From assembly GCF_036588685.1 (NCBI RefSeq), contig NC_086373.1:55621164-55685163 (forward strand): 64,000 nucleotides of DNA, written 5' to 3'. Positions 34,375-46,220 of the stretch are shown piece after piece. The notes below the pieces were generated by a model, which was given only the letters and a program-made list of their open reading frames with translations, was not told the origin of the DNA and searched no databases. Within the stretch, counting starts at the first letter, position 1. Each line of letters opens with the position of its first letter. Made by a program: the position numbers and the translations under genes. The DNA is from Mytilus trossulus (lineage: Eukaryota; Mollusca; Bivalvia; Mytilida; Mytilidae).

Positions 34375-34445
34375 GGTACGTCTAAAAACCGTTCAGGATC
34401 TCTTGGTTGCACACAGGACATTAAGTAACTTAGGACATGTATATA
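34375..34445 (+). repeat. Fragment of repeat family G
   Basis: GGTACGTCTAAAAACCGTTC, AGGATCTCTTGGTTGCACAC and AGGACATTAAG correspond to the start of the family with several substitutions. Confidence 0.65.
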
Positions 34446-34884
34446 TAATAGTGAGAGTTCAGGGTATACATTCGATTGATATAAACTTATTTTATAATTT
34501 TGTAATTTTTGTTTTGGTAAAATCAGAGACATATAATACATGTATTGAGACATATATTATACACGTACATATAATACATGTGTCTCTGAAAAAATCAAAC
34601 CATCTTTTTTTTTTAAAGAAGTTATTTCAGTTTGAATCGACTGTCTTTTGCATTAGGATTCCAAAACGTTAATGTTATTTACAAATGCCAAAACCTGCAA
34701 ATATATTTTAGGCAGAAAGAAACACTTGTATTCCGTGATTTTTATACTAAACGTTTTTGTAATTTGTTTTAAAAATATTAAAAAGTACATGTACATCGTT
34801 TTTTCCAGATTTGTATAGTAACTGGTTTAATTAAGTCCCCTTGATGAAATTTAAATTGCGAGACGCTAATTAATAAACTATCTA

Positions 34885-35857
34885 TCGGCATGCGCCGTTA
34901 TTTGGGATACGTCACGGATGACCTATGGTCATATTCAATAAAATACACCCCTAACTTAGCCTTATATGGAGATATGGGTTGGATGCCCAGTATTATATCT
35001 CAGTGGACATGTATTTTTAGATTATGGTCGAGACTCACTAAAATGTCTCATTGTAGAGTTAATAAAAAGGTTTTCTTATGGGGCAATAGATGCTGTAATA
35101 GTAAATTTAAAAATTGGAATTATAGAGTCAATGTGAAATTTAAAGAAATGGATATGGAGTTTTTATGTAATACTGATTTTTCTATTGATAAAAATACAAT
35201 TAAACAAATTGAAAAGGAAAATTTTTGTAGATATAAAGAGAAGTGGTACTCTGACTTAATGTACAATGAAAGAAGTAAATTGCGAACTTATAGAATGTTT
35301 AAGCAATGTTTTAATAGAGAAAAATATTTATGTATTAATATGCCTGGAAAATATAAGAGTGCATATGCTAAATTTAGATGTGGTGTTGCACCTCTGAGAA
35401 TAGAAACTGGCCGATATGAAGGCATTATGGTTGACAATAGATTATGTTTTAATGAGCAATGTAAGAAAAATAACTTTATTGAAGATGAGAAACATGTCTT
35501 AATTAACTGCCCAGTATATGCAGATTTACGAGCTATTTTATTTAGACATGCTAGCTCTTTTAATTGTGATTTTGTTAATTTGTCTGATGATGATAAATTC
35601 AAATTTTTATTCACTGATGAAAATGTGTGTTACTTTTTAGCCAAAATCTGCTATGATGTATTATTAAAAAGAAAAGGTATTTTATATAATTGTAGATAAT
35701 AATGTGTTTTGTAGAAATTTTATAGTCTCTCATAACTCTTTTTAGAGTGGCTCATGTTGTTTTAAATATTACTGTAATTTTATAAATGTATAAATGTATG
35801 TCAATTTTGAGGTGAGACTCTAATAAAGTATTTGTCTTGTCTTGTCTTGTCTTGTCT
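34885..35857 (+). pseudogene. 5'-truncated LINE C-terminal end with (CTTGT)n tail
   Basis: A 269-residue open frame (34890-35699) corresponds to the C-terminal part of a LINE ORF2 of the same general type as 23076-24152. Shared landmarks are the KFRCGVAPLRIETGRYEG block (about residues 164-181) and a cysteine/histidine knuckle in which FNEQCKKNNFIEDEKHVLINC (about 189-209) is visible. There is no catalytic core. The 3' untranslated part ends AATAAAGTATTTG followed by four CTTGT units (35836-35855), the short-period tail typical of LINE insertions. Truncation falls at about 34885. It is a dead fragment whose frame is still open. Confidence 0.87.
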
Positions 35858-36189
35858 CAATACGATATACCAATCATCATTTGAATTTGGTCAATTGATC
35901 TTTAATAATTAGGACTAATTGGTGATGGCAGAGAATATGTCGCTGGTGATGGTTAAAAACATATAGAAGTAAACTTTGCCAAAAAAAGGAAAAAACATTT
36001 TCTTTCCGAAATAATAATTAAAGACGTTTAGAAGTAAAAAATTTCACAGTTGGGAAATTTTCAATTCAAGTTATTTCATTTTGAAAACGTTGAAAATATA
36101 GATCTTTTTCGATGTACAAAAATGTGGGCCGCTTGGATATCAACTTGTGAAACCCTGCTTAATTAGGGTTTGTCTACTTTCGTCTTTTT

Positions 36190-37285
36190 ATATCGGTACG
36201 TCTAAACACCGCTCAGGACCTCCTGAGTGCACTCAGGACATACAAAGTGCACTCAGAACCATTTATAGTCACCGTATCTGCATACAGGATGGATGTATAT
36301 ATTCGTTATACGCTTCTTATTTTAGAGTTAAATTTTGGTAGTATTTAAAATCAAATTTAGATAGATATGTTAATTCTTATAAAATAATGAGGACACGTGT
36401 CACTGATTACACAACTACTGAGCCGTGAATTATCCAATCAACAAAATTGATTGGATTATCTTTATTGCTGGTTATGAATTGTGTTGTTAGTACAGATCAG
36501 TACAGTGTGACCATATATATCTTTATTTCTGAACAAACCAAATTACCATGGAAGTAATATTGTGACGTTTAAAATGAATATCACGATGTTTTAAGATATT
36601 CGTATTTTAACAAAATTTCGTTCCATAACGGAAAATTTAAGTTTTATTCTTAGGTCAAAAATTAAGATGAATAATTATTTCGTATTTTCATATCTCTCTA
36701 TATATTTTTATAATCGGTGAAACTTCATGAAGTTAGATTTTTCCCCTACTATTGGGACTCGTTCTTGTCCTGGAACAGTAATTAAATTCATTGAACGAGT
36801 TTAAAAAATGAAATAAATGTTCAAACCTTTCCTGAATTAAGATTGTGTTTTGTATATGGGACCTGTTCTTAACTGTAAAAGCCGTACTTTTCAAACAATC
36901 AAATCTCATACAGTTAGATGTTATTTCTCATTTTTATTGGACTTGTCCAGTAATTTTATTCCTGAGTAATACGAATATTTTAAGAAATCCGCATTTAGTA
37001 AGATTTTTCTCTCTCATTAGAGTCGTTCTTGTCAAGTAATACATGCCTTTAACAAATTTCATTATGAAAATAAATTCTGAAAAATGAATTTGTCTCCGTT
37101 TTCTGAAAATTATATTTTGGGTATTATTTATAAACAATTTGTAAGTAGTTAGATTGCAGTAAGATTGTAAACTAAATAATAAAAAAAAAAAAAATTGTGA
37201 CTGCGAGAAAGACTATATCGATCTGTTTATTGACACGGAATCAATTCAAACCACGACTAAGTCTTCGTGCACAGATTTTAAAGTG
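36190..37285 (+). repeat. Repeat family G, long copy 1
   Basis: About 1.1 kb, matching 39480-40485 over most of its length. Start CGGTACGTCTAAACACCGCT, then a hairpin word CAGGACCTCCTGAGTG, CACGTGTCACTGATTACACA, a TTGTGACGTTTAAAATGAAT block, TGTAAAAGCCGTACTTTTCA, AAATCCGCATTTA, and an end near CTAAGTCTTCGTGCACAGAT. No coding frame. Low-complexity A run at 37182-37195. The nature (old non-autonomous transposon or segmental duplication) is unresolved. Confidence 0.8.
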
Positions 37286-38565
37286 CCATCCCTCCCCAAT
37301 AAATGGAAGTTTTTAACGACCTTGACTGGCTATACAGCTCTTGCACGTTCGGGACCCCTCCCCCGAAACTTGCTCGTAAGCCAAACAATAGGAAAATATC
37401 AAGGACAGCGCGTACGCAGCCAAGATATTAGACTTATCAGATCATATAAATAAATAATTGTCTTCTCTATACCTATGTATATGGTCTGTTGAGAAAAAAG
37501 ATATACAAATTCAATAAAATTTGATATTCAGTAAACATTGTGTTTGTTTATTAACTTGATTTGGAGAGAGAGAAAAGAATCACATTGGAAAACAAAAATC
37601 GAACTTGTTACAGAAAAAAGGCAACTATTCTTATATGATTATTTCCTTTTTTCATGAACTGCAAAATGCAACAAAATTAATTTAGCCGTCATCATGAAAA
37701 ATAAACTGAAAAAGTACATCGAATGAGTAATTTTATTTTTCTCAAAGCTTAGAACATACTCACCCCTTCTCGTCCAATGGAAAGTCATTGTTTTGCCCTC
37801 TAATTTTCATAGTACATGGTTTTCCATGCACTATGAAATGCTATACATGAATGACTTTTCATTGTCAGTTAATTATGAAAGTGAACTCTTAATAACTGCA
37901 CTAATGAAGTGTACAACCACCTGAGGGAATTTTCCTTGGAAAACATCCTACTGATTAAAGATGAAAGAGCAAACATTAAAGCAAATTATTTTGAATTTTG
38001 CAAATTTTCATAAATTTTCTAATGGTAAACCTAATATAGAATAAACAAAAGCAATGGGAGTAAGGATGTAGGTAATATAATATTTATTTGTTATAAACCG
38101 GGTATTTGAGGGATTTCTTTTTCTTTCAAGAAAACAATTTCAGACTGTTGATATATAAAGCAAAGGATTAATTTTTTTGGAGAAATACAATGCATATTAA
38201 GTTATCAATAAAAAAGTAAGCATTTAACGTTGAATGGTCTGAATTTAAATGCTTATACAGAGTTTAATATTTATAAAAAAAATCAAATTTTAAAAAGGGG
38301 ATTTATATAACGTTGTGTTGCTTTTTGAAAATAAAAACATCTCTATTACTTCATTAGAATTAAATTTTACCTGAAGCAGAAGAAAAACATTTCATCCATT
38401 CGGTCCTCACAAACTATGTCAGTGCTATTTCATTCCATCCATTGAAATGATTACCTATGTTTTACATTTAGTACATTTTAAAATGTGAACTCTTTTTAAT
38501 GTTTGAAAATAACAATGGGAAAAGACTGATTTTGTAAGGTCACTCGAAAGTGTGAATATGTTCTA
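37286..38565. other. No gene seen
   Basis: AT-rich, no frames or repeats recognised. Confidence 0.5.
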
Positions 38566-38570
38566 AATTG

Positions 38571-38665
38571 GTCAGACAATACTTGGTCATGTTTTATGAA
38601 GATTTAAGCCCTCGGCTTCGCCTTGGGCTTAAATCTTCTTAAAACATGACCAAGTATTGTCTAAC
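38571..38665. repeat. 41-bp stem hairpin
   Basis: Arms 38571-38611 and 38625-38665 are reverse complements with about two mismatches, separated by a 13-nt loop (TCGGCTTCGCCTT). The stem contains ACTTGGTCATGTTTTA and GATTTAAGCCC. It lies just before the inverted family G copy. Such a stem would fold in RNA or extrude as a cruciform; a foldback-transposon remnant is the simplest reading. Confidence 0.9.
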
Positions 38666-38679
38666 CTATAAATATCCAT

Positions 38680-38995
38680 TTGAAAGGTAACACTACTAAC
38701 AACACAATTCATAACCAGCAATAAAAGATAATCCAATCAATTTTGTTGATTGGATAATTCACAGCTCAGTAGTTGTTTAATCAGTGACACGTGCCCTCAT
38801 TATTTTATAAGAATTAACATATCTATCTAAGTTCGATTTCAAATACTACCAAAATTTAACTCTAGAATAAGAAGCGTATAACGAATATAAACATCCATCC
38901 TGTGTGCAGATACGATGACTATAAATGGTCCTGAGTGCACTTTGTATGTCCTGAGTGCACCCAGGAGGTCCTGAGCGGTGTTTAGACGTACCCTT
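38680..38995 (-). repeat. Repeat family G, inverted partial copy
   Basis: Reverse complement of the first about 310 bp of the family: ends at GCGGTGTTTAGACGTACC and begins at ACTAACAACACAATTCATAA. It covers the 5' part only. Confidence 0.85.
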
Positions 38996-39479
38996 TTTAT
39001 ATTGCCAAACATTCTATAATCAAGGATTTGCACAAGGCCTTGTTATAATATAATGAATCTCATCGCCAATATCACCATAATTACATAAAGAACAGATACA
39101 ATATTGTCCTAAAGAGTTTGCCATCTAACAATTCAAAAAGAAATGTTGAGTCGAAACTGAGGTACCAAATCTATAAAAAGAATCACTATTTTAGTCGAAA
39201 TTAAACTGTATATATTCTTTTTTCAAAACTCCTGAAATAATTTAACATTATCTATAGAGAGCTTACGTATGCAAATCTTTTTAGAAGTATGTGAGCGTAA
39301 ATATAATTTGTTTATTACCCCCCCCCCCCTTTTTCCCTTTTATAAAATTTAATTGTAAACGATTTTCTTTCTTAATTTGTGTTTTCTCATTAACTGGGGT
39401 TCATGCTGTCAAAAAACAAAAGTGTCTCCTTGTGTTTAAGTTATTGAAAAGATTTTTTTTTTTAAGCCGCCAGAAGAAT

Positions 39480-40485
39480 AACGGTACGCCTAAACACCGC
39501 TTGAAAAACCTCCTGATTGCACTAATGACATATATACGAAGTGCACTCAGGACCCTTTATAGTCATCGCACACAGGATGGATGCATATATTCGTTATACC
39601 AGAGACATATAATACATATGACTCTGGTTATACGCTTCTTATTTTACAGTTAAATTTGGTAGAATTTGAATTCGAACTTAGATAGATATGTTAATTCTTA
39701 TAAAATAATGAGGGCACGTGTCACTGATTACACAACTACTGAGCCATGAAATATCCAATCAACAAAAATGATTTGATTATCTTTATCGTTGTTTATAGAT
39801 TGTGTTGTTAGTATACAGTGTGACCATGCGGGAAGTAATATTGTGACGTTTAAAATGAATATCACGATGTTTTAAGATTTTCGTATTTTATTAAAATTTC
39901 GTTCCATTAATTTTTAAGTTTTATTCTTAATTTAATTATCCTGTCCTGGACCAGTAATTAATTCTTTGTACGATTTTGAAAAGGGAAATAAATGTTCATA
40001 CTTTTAAAGAATTTATATTAAATAAAGTTTGTATATGGAATCCGTTTTTAATTGTAAAAGCCGTACTTTTCAAACAATCAAACTAATATACATGTAGTTA
40101 GATATTATTTCTCATGTTTATCGAACTTGTCCAGGAATTTTATTTTTGAGTTATACGAATGTTTTAAGAAATCCGCATTTATTAAGGTTTTTTTCTCTAA
40201 TTAAAGTCGTTTTGTCCAGTTTCGCAAGCCTGAAACGAATTTCAATGTGAACATACATTCTGAAAATGAACTTGTCTCCGTTTTCGTCTCCTTTTTTGAA
40301 AATTATGATATTTTGGGTATAATTATTTCTAAACAATATGTAAGTTAAATTGTAGTAAGATTCTAAACTTAATTTAAAAAAAATGATTTTTGTTACAGCG
40401 AGAAAGACTTTTTCGAAGACAGTTATTGACACGAAATCCGTTCAAACCACAACTAAGTCTTCGTGCACAGATTTCCGTTAAAGTT
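39480..40485 (+). repeat. Repeat family G, long copy 2
   Basis: Same order of blocks as 36190-37285, with small indels and an extra ATACCAGAGACATATAATAC insertion near 39598. Ends near CTAAGTCTTCGTGCACAGAT. About 2.2 kb of unrelated sequence (with the inverted copy) separates the two direct copies. Confidence 0.8.
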
Positions 40486-41476
40486 AAACTGAATATTTTA
40501 CATAATTGTCTTCTCATTTCCTGAACCTAAAATACATTTAACTGTAATTAAAGAAAATTCGCCTAAAACATTCTCTCATATATTTAAACAATTGTAAAAT
40601 AATTAATTCAACGACTTTCTGTCTGTTTACTTATACTTTTCTTGTTCAGTTTTTGTTTATACCCCTAATAGATGAAGTATTTTTTTTTTTTGGAAAATTT
40701 ACAACTAGATGAACGGAATTAAGTACTTTTTTAGGAAAATTTACAACTCAAATTTTCAAAAACAAAATTCTACACTTTTTACCTAGATTTTTTTCTCTGT
40801 CTCGAAGCCGCAACCGGTGACCCCGTATCAAACATAGCGACCAACACCTCACATGACGTATTCTCGATGTTGAGGTATTGACAATATACAATCAAATTTA
40901 TCAATATACAGCAAGTAAGTAATTTGGTGTTGAATGCCAGTAGATCAGAATTTATTAATTGAACTTTACCTGTTTAAGGGACACTAGCTGCCAAATTCAT
41001 GTTCTTCGTCGATTTTAATAAAATTCACATAACGTGTATATAGTGTTGAATTGTTTATTAAAATGTGACGCACAATCTTGGCTGATATGCATAAAACCAT
41101 TATATTTTATGACACTGCATGAAAAAGAAATTGACTTATCGCATAATACCAGAACCAGAGACATATATATTGTATCTAATATCTCTTCCAAAACTAAAAA
41201 ATAAACTACCGTAAGTCCACATAAGAGGGTATGGATGTGAATTAACAGAATAGAGAACAAAGGACAAAGAAAAAAAGGAATAAAGAATAGTGAAAGAAAG
41301 AGAATAATGGAAAAAAGTGTAAGTTATTAAAAATATAACTAAAAAAAGACAGAATAAAAGACACCCCGCCGAGACGAGCCTTACATGCAACTGTTATTTG
41401 ACGTTGCCGAGTTATTTTAAGATTAAGACATGTATTAGTAGTCACTAGTCAGCCTCTTGCACCAATTTGAGGAATA
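40486..41476. other. No gene seen; purine-rich stretch
   Basis: About 41240-41325 is a purine-rich stretch on the plus strand (AAAGGACAAAGAAAAAAAGG and similar). The overlapping minus-strand frames there are phenylalanine/serine/leucine-rich low-complexity by-products. The rest is unremarkable. Confidence 0.5.
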
Positions 41477-41481
41477 CCCAA

Positions 41482-42488
41482 CAGGGGCGGATTTAGGCGG
41501 GGGCGTGGCGGGCGTGCGCCCCCCCCCCCCCCTAAAATTTGCAAAACATGGGTTTACTCCAACATATTTAAGTATCAGAAGAGACCATTACATCTTTTTT
41601 ATCATTCAAAGTATATAAAACAGTTAGTTTAACAGAATCAACGTGATTACTAATCAACTGACCTACGCTTTATTAAAGTTCTATAAATTATTTCAAAGGA
41701 AAGTGTCAAATGCGGAGCTGCGTTTGATGACAAATCATGATAATAGGGTTTTTTTAGCAGTTAAAGTAAAAACTAATGTTACATTGTATTTCCGGTTTTT
41801 ATAATGAATTTCTTTGATAATTGAAGTTCCAAAACATCCCTTATACTCACTTTCACAATGTCATCATGACACGGTCAAGAAACTATCGGCAGGTGAGATT
41901 CTTTATAATATCCGTTATGGAAGATAGAAATACTGTTTCAATCGAAAGGTTAGTTTATTAATTTGTATCTCTGTGTCTATATTTGTTTCTCACTTGCAAA
42001 CCTAAATATTTAGCCGAATTCTGTACCGAATTACATGCTTGGAAAAATAAAGACAACTGCGTCTCATTCTGATTTTAGTTATTTTGTTACGAACACAGTA
42101 AAGTCTGGGACAACCTCCAAAAATTAAAAAAGTAAAAACACAGATATTATGAAAGGACAATTAAAAATTGCTGGTTAAAGTAGAAATTTTCGTCTGCAAA
42201 ATACATATGTCAGGTGAGCAATTGTGGTCTGTCTCGTCTCACTTTGCGTTCGTCTATCCGCCCGTCTAACTGTAGATTGTTGTCGGGTGTGGATTAAGGC
42301 GGTTTCAACTTGAAACTTTAATTCTTCGATCATTTTACCACACAATAGTTCGAGATATCTACATTTCACCCTTTGGAAGAATATTTCAATAATTTTACCT
42401 AAAAATAACTTCAAAAATTTTTCGCCTCGCTCCGCTCGGCGAAAAATAATTTGCGCCCCCCTAACTGGAAATCCTGGATCCGCCCCTG
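41482..42488. mobile_element. 1.0-kb non-autonomous element with CAGGGGCGGAT ends and TSD CCCAA
   Basis: The left end CAGGGGCGGATTTAGG is mirrored at the right by CCTGGATCCGCCCCTG. CCCAA lies immediately outside both ends (41477-41481 and 42489-42493). Just inside are GGGCG...GCGCCCCCC on the left (C run at about 41519-41532) and GCGCCCCCC on the right. No transposase frame. CAGGGGCGGAT-type ends resemble hAT elements, but 5 bp is shorter than the usual 8-bp duplication, so this is inference. CTCGCTCCGCTCGGCG at about 42425 is an unusually GC-rich word for this window. Confidence 0.82.
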
Positions 42489-42493
42489 CCCAA

Positions 42494-43110
42494 GGGCGGC
42501 TCATTTTATTTTGGCTTAGAAATAATCATAATTGACAAGTTTCCTTCCCCTGCACTTTCGATCCCACATGTAAATAGCACGGTGATTTCAAATAAGACAT
42601 TGATACATTACAACACTTGCCGTCAGTATTTGAATATATTGATTAAGAAGGTATAGAAGATTAATGCACGCACACTATTATCCACCACTGGCCTAAATAG
42701 TTAGTCCGCAAACAACGAGGGTCATAAAAACCCAGCACTTTGAACACAGCCACCGGCATGGTGTGAATCTGAAAGCTTCCCACTATCCATTTCTACCAAA
42801 ACTTTTGCCTTTCATTTATCAAAAATGAAATATGTTGATATTAATGGTATTCCTATTGTAAGTGATAAAACTAAATTTATATCAGGGTGATTGAAATGAG
42901 GGGAAAAAAGGGGTGATCAGGAGTTAGGGCTCCCTGTTTGGGAAAAAAATTGGTTGATTAAATATGGAATCACTGTGGCATGGCAGGAGCAGGCCCCTCT
43001 TAGGCAGTCGGTGGGCCCCCACTTATGAAAAATTCTGGATCCACTACTGTGGTCTTCAGTTGTATTATCTTTTTAAAAAAAAATTACACCTGTCATCCTG
43101 TGTAGTGTAT
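42494..43110. other. No gene seen
   Basis: Decayed sequence. CTGGATCCACTACTGTGG near 43027-43045 looks like the right end of a MITE related to 34165-34319, but no matching left end was found. Confidence 0.45.
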
Positions 43111-43114
43111 ATAT

Positions 43115-43760
43115 CTAAAGTGTAAATCAAGGGAAAATAATGTAAACTATCTGTGCAATGGGACCTATTAAAAGGTATTGGGGGGGAGGGAGGGGGAGTC
43201 CATGGGAGGTAATCCCCACCCCCTTCAATTTGAGAATATGCTATTATCTTGTAAACGGTACAGATCCCCACCCCTAAATCATATTAATTCTTGAAATGGG
43301 ACGATAAAACAAATGAAATGAAATTAAAAGGAGGTCTTTGGGGGTTACCCCACCCTGTTCAATTTGAGAATGTGCTCTTATCTTGTGAACGATCCAGATC
43401 CCCACCCCTTAACCATATATATTCTTGTCGGGGACAATAAAATTAATGAAATAAAATAAAAGGGAAGTCCCACCCCCTCTAGTTTGAAAACTTGTAAACG
43501 GTCAAGATCCCCACCCCTATTATAAAACCATATATATATTCTTGTATAGAACAATAAAACAAATCAAATGAAATATAGGGAGAGTCCATTGGGGTCACCC
43601 CCACGGTCCACCCCTACATGTTTGAGAAACTTTTAAATGGTTGAGATCCCCAGTGGTTAGGTGAAAAAATTTCCGGATCCCTGTTCCCCACCCTCAAACC
43701 ATCTATATTCTTGTATGAGACAATAAAACAAATCAAATGAATATAGGACCATCCCCTTTG
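43115..43760 (-). repeat. Tandem repeat, about 4-5 degenerate units of 110-170 bp
   Basis: GATCCCCACCC recurs at about 43264, 43398 and 43507, with a rearranged version at about 43645-43695. Each is followed by an ATATATTCTTGT or AATTCTTG block and an ACAATAAAACAAAT / ACGATAAAACAAAT block. Units differ in length and contain C-rich insertions. Non-coding minisatellite. Confidence 0.75.
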
Positions 43761-43812
43761 TCTTGGGTTGGGAACCCCCGCTTTTTAAACTGGTTGGATC
43801 CGCCCCTAAATA
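43761..43812. repeat. Isolated MITE-like end
   Basis: GGTTGGGAACCCCCG and GGTTGGATCCGCCCCTAAAT resemble the right end of the GGCGGATCCA-type elements in this window. The tandem repeat at 43115-43760 may be the interior of such an element. Confidence 0.4.
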
Positions 43813-44040
43813 CCATCTAGCTAGCTATAAAGGCTTTAAAAATATGAAATCAAACAAGGAAATTAACAGTGTAGGCAACTGTTTTGAATTTAAAAAAAAG
43901 CCTTTTACATATATAACAATGTTAAATTTTTTGTGCATTTATTTTTGCTTACCATATTTTTAATAATGGACAAAATTGCATGATTCAATATTGTAATTTA
44001 AGAAAAATCAGAATACATGTTATAAAATGGGAAGTAGAAA

Positions 44041-44150
44041 CTAGGAATTTGACAAAGAGACAGCAACCCAATCAAAGAGCAGACAACAACCGTAGGTCAC
44101 CTATGGGTCTTCAATGCAGTGAGAAGATTTCAGCACTGGTCTTCAGCTCA
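44041..44150 (+). repeat. Fragment of repeat family D
   Basis: TGACAAAGAGACAGCAACCC, AGAGCAGACAACAACCGTAG and GGGTCTTCAATGCAGTGAGA match the longer copy at 53570-53920. Confidence 0.75.
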
Positions 44151-46000
44151 TAAATATGTATCAGAAATGAAAATGAGATACAGCTTTCAGTTGTATTAAT
44201 AAAAACCTCACATAAGTTCTGAATATCAGAATATACAGTATTGCAAGATTCTCTCAAAATGTACACACAGAGCTGAAAAACTGTAAAATTAATCATGCTT
44301 ATTTAACATTAAGGTCCATGGAGTCCATCTAAATATGCATACTCTCGTACAAAGGAATATAAGTATGCAATAGACATCAAGTTTTCAAAAATAAGAGTAT
44401 CTATGCCATTTTTTCAATCAAGTAATAATTTCGGTTTGTTTAAATATTTTGGAGGTTAGTATGACCTCCTTTTTGGTGATGATATTTTCGTTTTAAAGTT
44501 GAGAAAATTGTTTGTACCAACAAAAATAAAAACGCAAAGTCAATCTAGAATTATGTTTTTATCATTTTTTTATGTTTAGGTTGTCAGCAAGATGAAAAGG
44601 ACAAGTATGCAGTTCAAAATTCAAAATGTGGATAAGCTGAGGTTCAAGGTCTTACCTTTGCAGATTTTCATATTTTGCATGAATGAATTCAAAGGTTATA
44701 TGATGGATGGCAGAGAAAGAAAAAAAAAACTTTTCAATTATCCTGCTCCTGGATAAATGTAAAACATCTTGTTTTTCGGTAAGTTTTATGCTCTGTTTTG
44801 ATAGTGTTAGCGCATTCATCTATCCAGTCTTTCCTCTAAATTGTATCCTCTTTAAACTTTTGGTGAGTGTTCGCCATGAATTTCAGTAAGTAACTTGTGG
44901 ATTTACATGTATATACTCAAAATTTAGTACTAATATTAATGGGATTTTAGCATGACATCCTGCCAAATGCTTGTTAATCATGTTTATGTTCCAGAACATA
45001 CAAGTATTTGGACTGTACACATACAGTCTGCCCAATTTTAAGAAGTTGGTCAAGTTTATTAGAAACAAATGTACAGCACAGATCAACATAACTGAAATCT
45101 TTGACTTTAATAGATTAATACAAAAAGTTTAATTGCAATTAAAATAAAAACACATGTTTGGTCGAGCTGGTACCAGACAGTACAAGTATACTTAAATGGT
45201 CTGACTGTACAAATATGGTGGGACTGTAAGTTCTGGACCGTAAACGTAAGATCCAAATACTGATATGGTCTGGAACATTGATACATGTCTTAAAATTAAT
45301 ATCAAACAGTCATTGGTGTTTTTGAACTTGGTAATAAGTTATTTGATAGAACTATAATGTTTTGGGATATCAAAATCAAAAATATCCCATTTTTACTTTT
45401 AATAAAGAAGAAGATTATTGATGTATGTATAAATGTATATTAAAATGAGACAGCAAGCCAACAACACAAAAAATAAGGATGAAACATACATAATTTTTTT
45501 GTATCAATGTTATAATTTCCAATATGTTCAAAGAGTTCAAGGTATTTTTTCATTGAAATAAAACACAAATTGTAATCTGTCAGAACTTCAAAAGCTTAAA
45601 GAAATATTGTTTCTGTTGTCTACATTTTGTATAATATATTGCAAATTCTTGTGAAGATTATGAATAATGGAATGTTATTATAGTTGTCAGTTTTAACATT
45701 GATCTTTATACTGTATATTCATAAATATTGCGTGCATTTATTATTGCGATTCTGTCATTTTAGACTTAAATGCGATTTTAAATTTTAAGATTTTGAGAAA
45801 AATCTTGTTTAATCCATATATAAAAATATTTCATAATGCGAGTTTAAATTATTGCGTTTACAACTCCGTTGCATTTTGCGCAATAAAAAAAACTCACATT
45901 AATTCTGAATTTACAGTATATATATTATGTATATAACTTGAGAAAATACCTAAATGTTATAAAGAAGAACAAATTAATTGATTGTTATATGGTATTAGAA
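44151..46000. other. No gene seen
   Basis: AT-rich with only short featureless frames. A small hairpin GGAGGTTAGTATGACCTCC lies at about 44452-44470. Confidence 0.5.
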
Positions 46001-46004
46001 TAGG

Positions 46005-46125
46005 AAGATGTGGTATATTGCTAATTTGACAACCCTCCATCAGAGACCAAAGGATGTAGGCCGTTAGCAACTGATGACACTAGACAACCTTTAACAATCA
46101 GTAAAATCCATACCGCATAGCTATT
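46005..46125 (-). repeat. Repeat family B, minus-strand copy
   Basis: AAGATGTGGTATATTGCTAA, TTTGACAACCCTCCATCAGA, ATGTAGGCCGTTAGCAACTG and AATCCATACCGCATAGCTA: a rearranged copy retaining end and middle modules. It adjoins the perfect palindrome at 46134. Confidence 0.7.
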
Positions 46126-46133
46126 TTTATTGA

Positions 46134-46220
46134 AAATCATATTATTGCTACATGTATGCAAACAATTTTGTATTATAATAATACAAAATTGTTTGCATAC
46201 ATGTAGCAATAATATGATTT
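46134..46220. repeat. Perfect 87-bp palindrome
   Basis: Bases 46134-46176 are the exact reverse complement of 46178-46220, with a single central base at 46177. The arm contains ATTATTGCTACATGTATGC and AAACAATTTTG. A perfect palindrome with essentially no loop is rare in stable DNA. It could be a recent foldback event or a read/assembly snap-back. The 62-codon frame that crosses it is meaningless. Confidence 0.92.

Noticed and set aside
34890..35699. Intact host gene of 269 residues
   Set aside because: Same LINE C-terminal type, followed by a short-period LINE tail.
40800..40870. tRNA gene or SINE head on the minus strand (GTTGGTCGCTATGTTTGA, GGTTGCGGCTTCGAG)
   Set aside because: The spacing is suggestive but I could not fold a cloverleaf or find a second copy.
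41015..41445. Three overlapping minus-strand frames rich in F, S and L
   Set aside because: They are the complement of a purine-rich low-complexity stretch; overlapping frames in several phases indicate compositional artefact.
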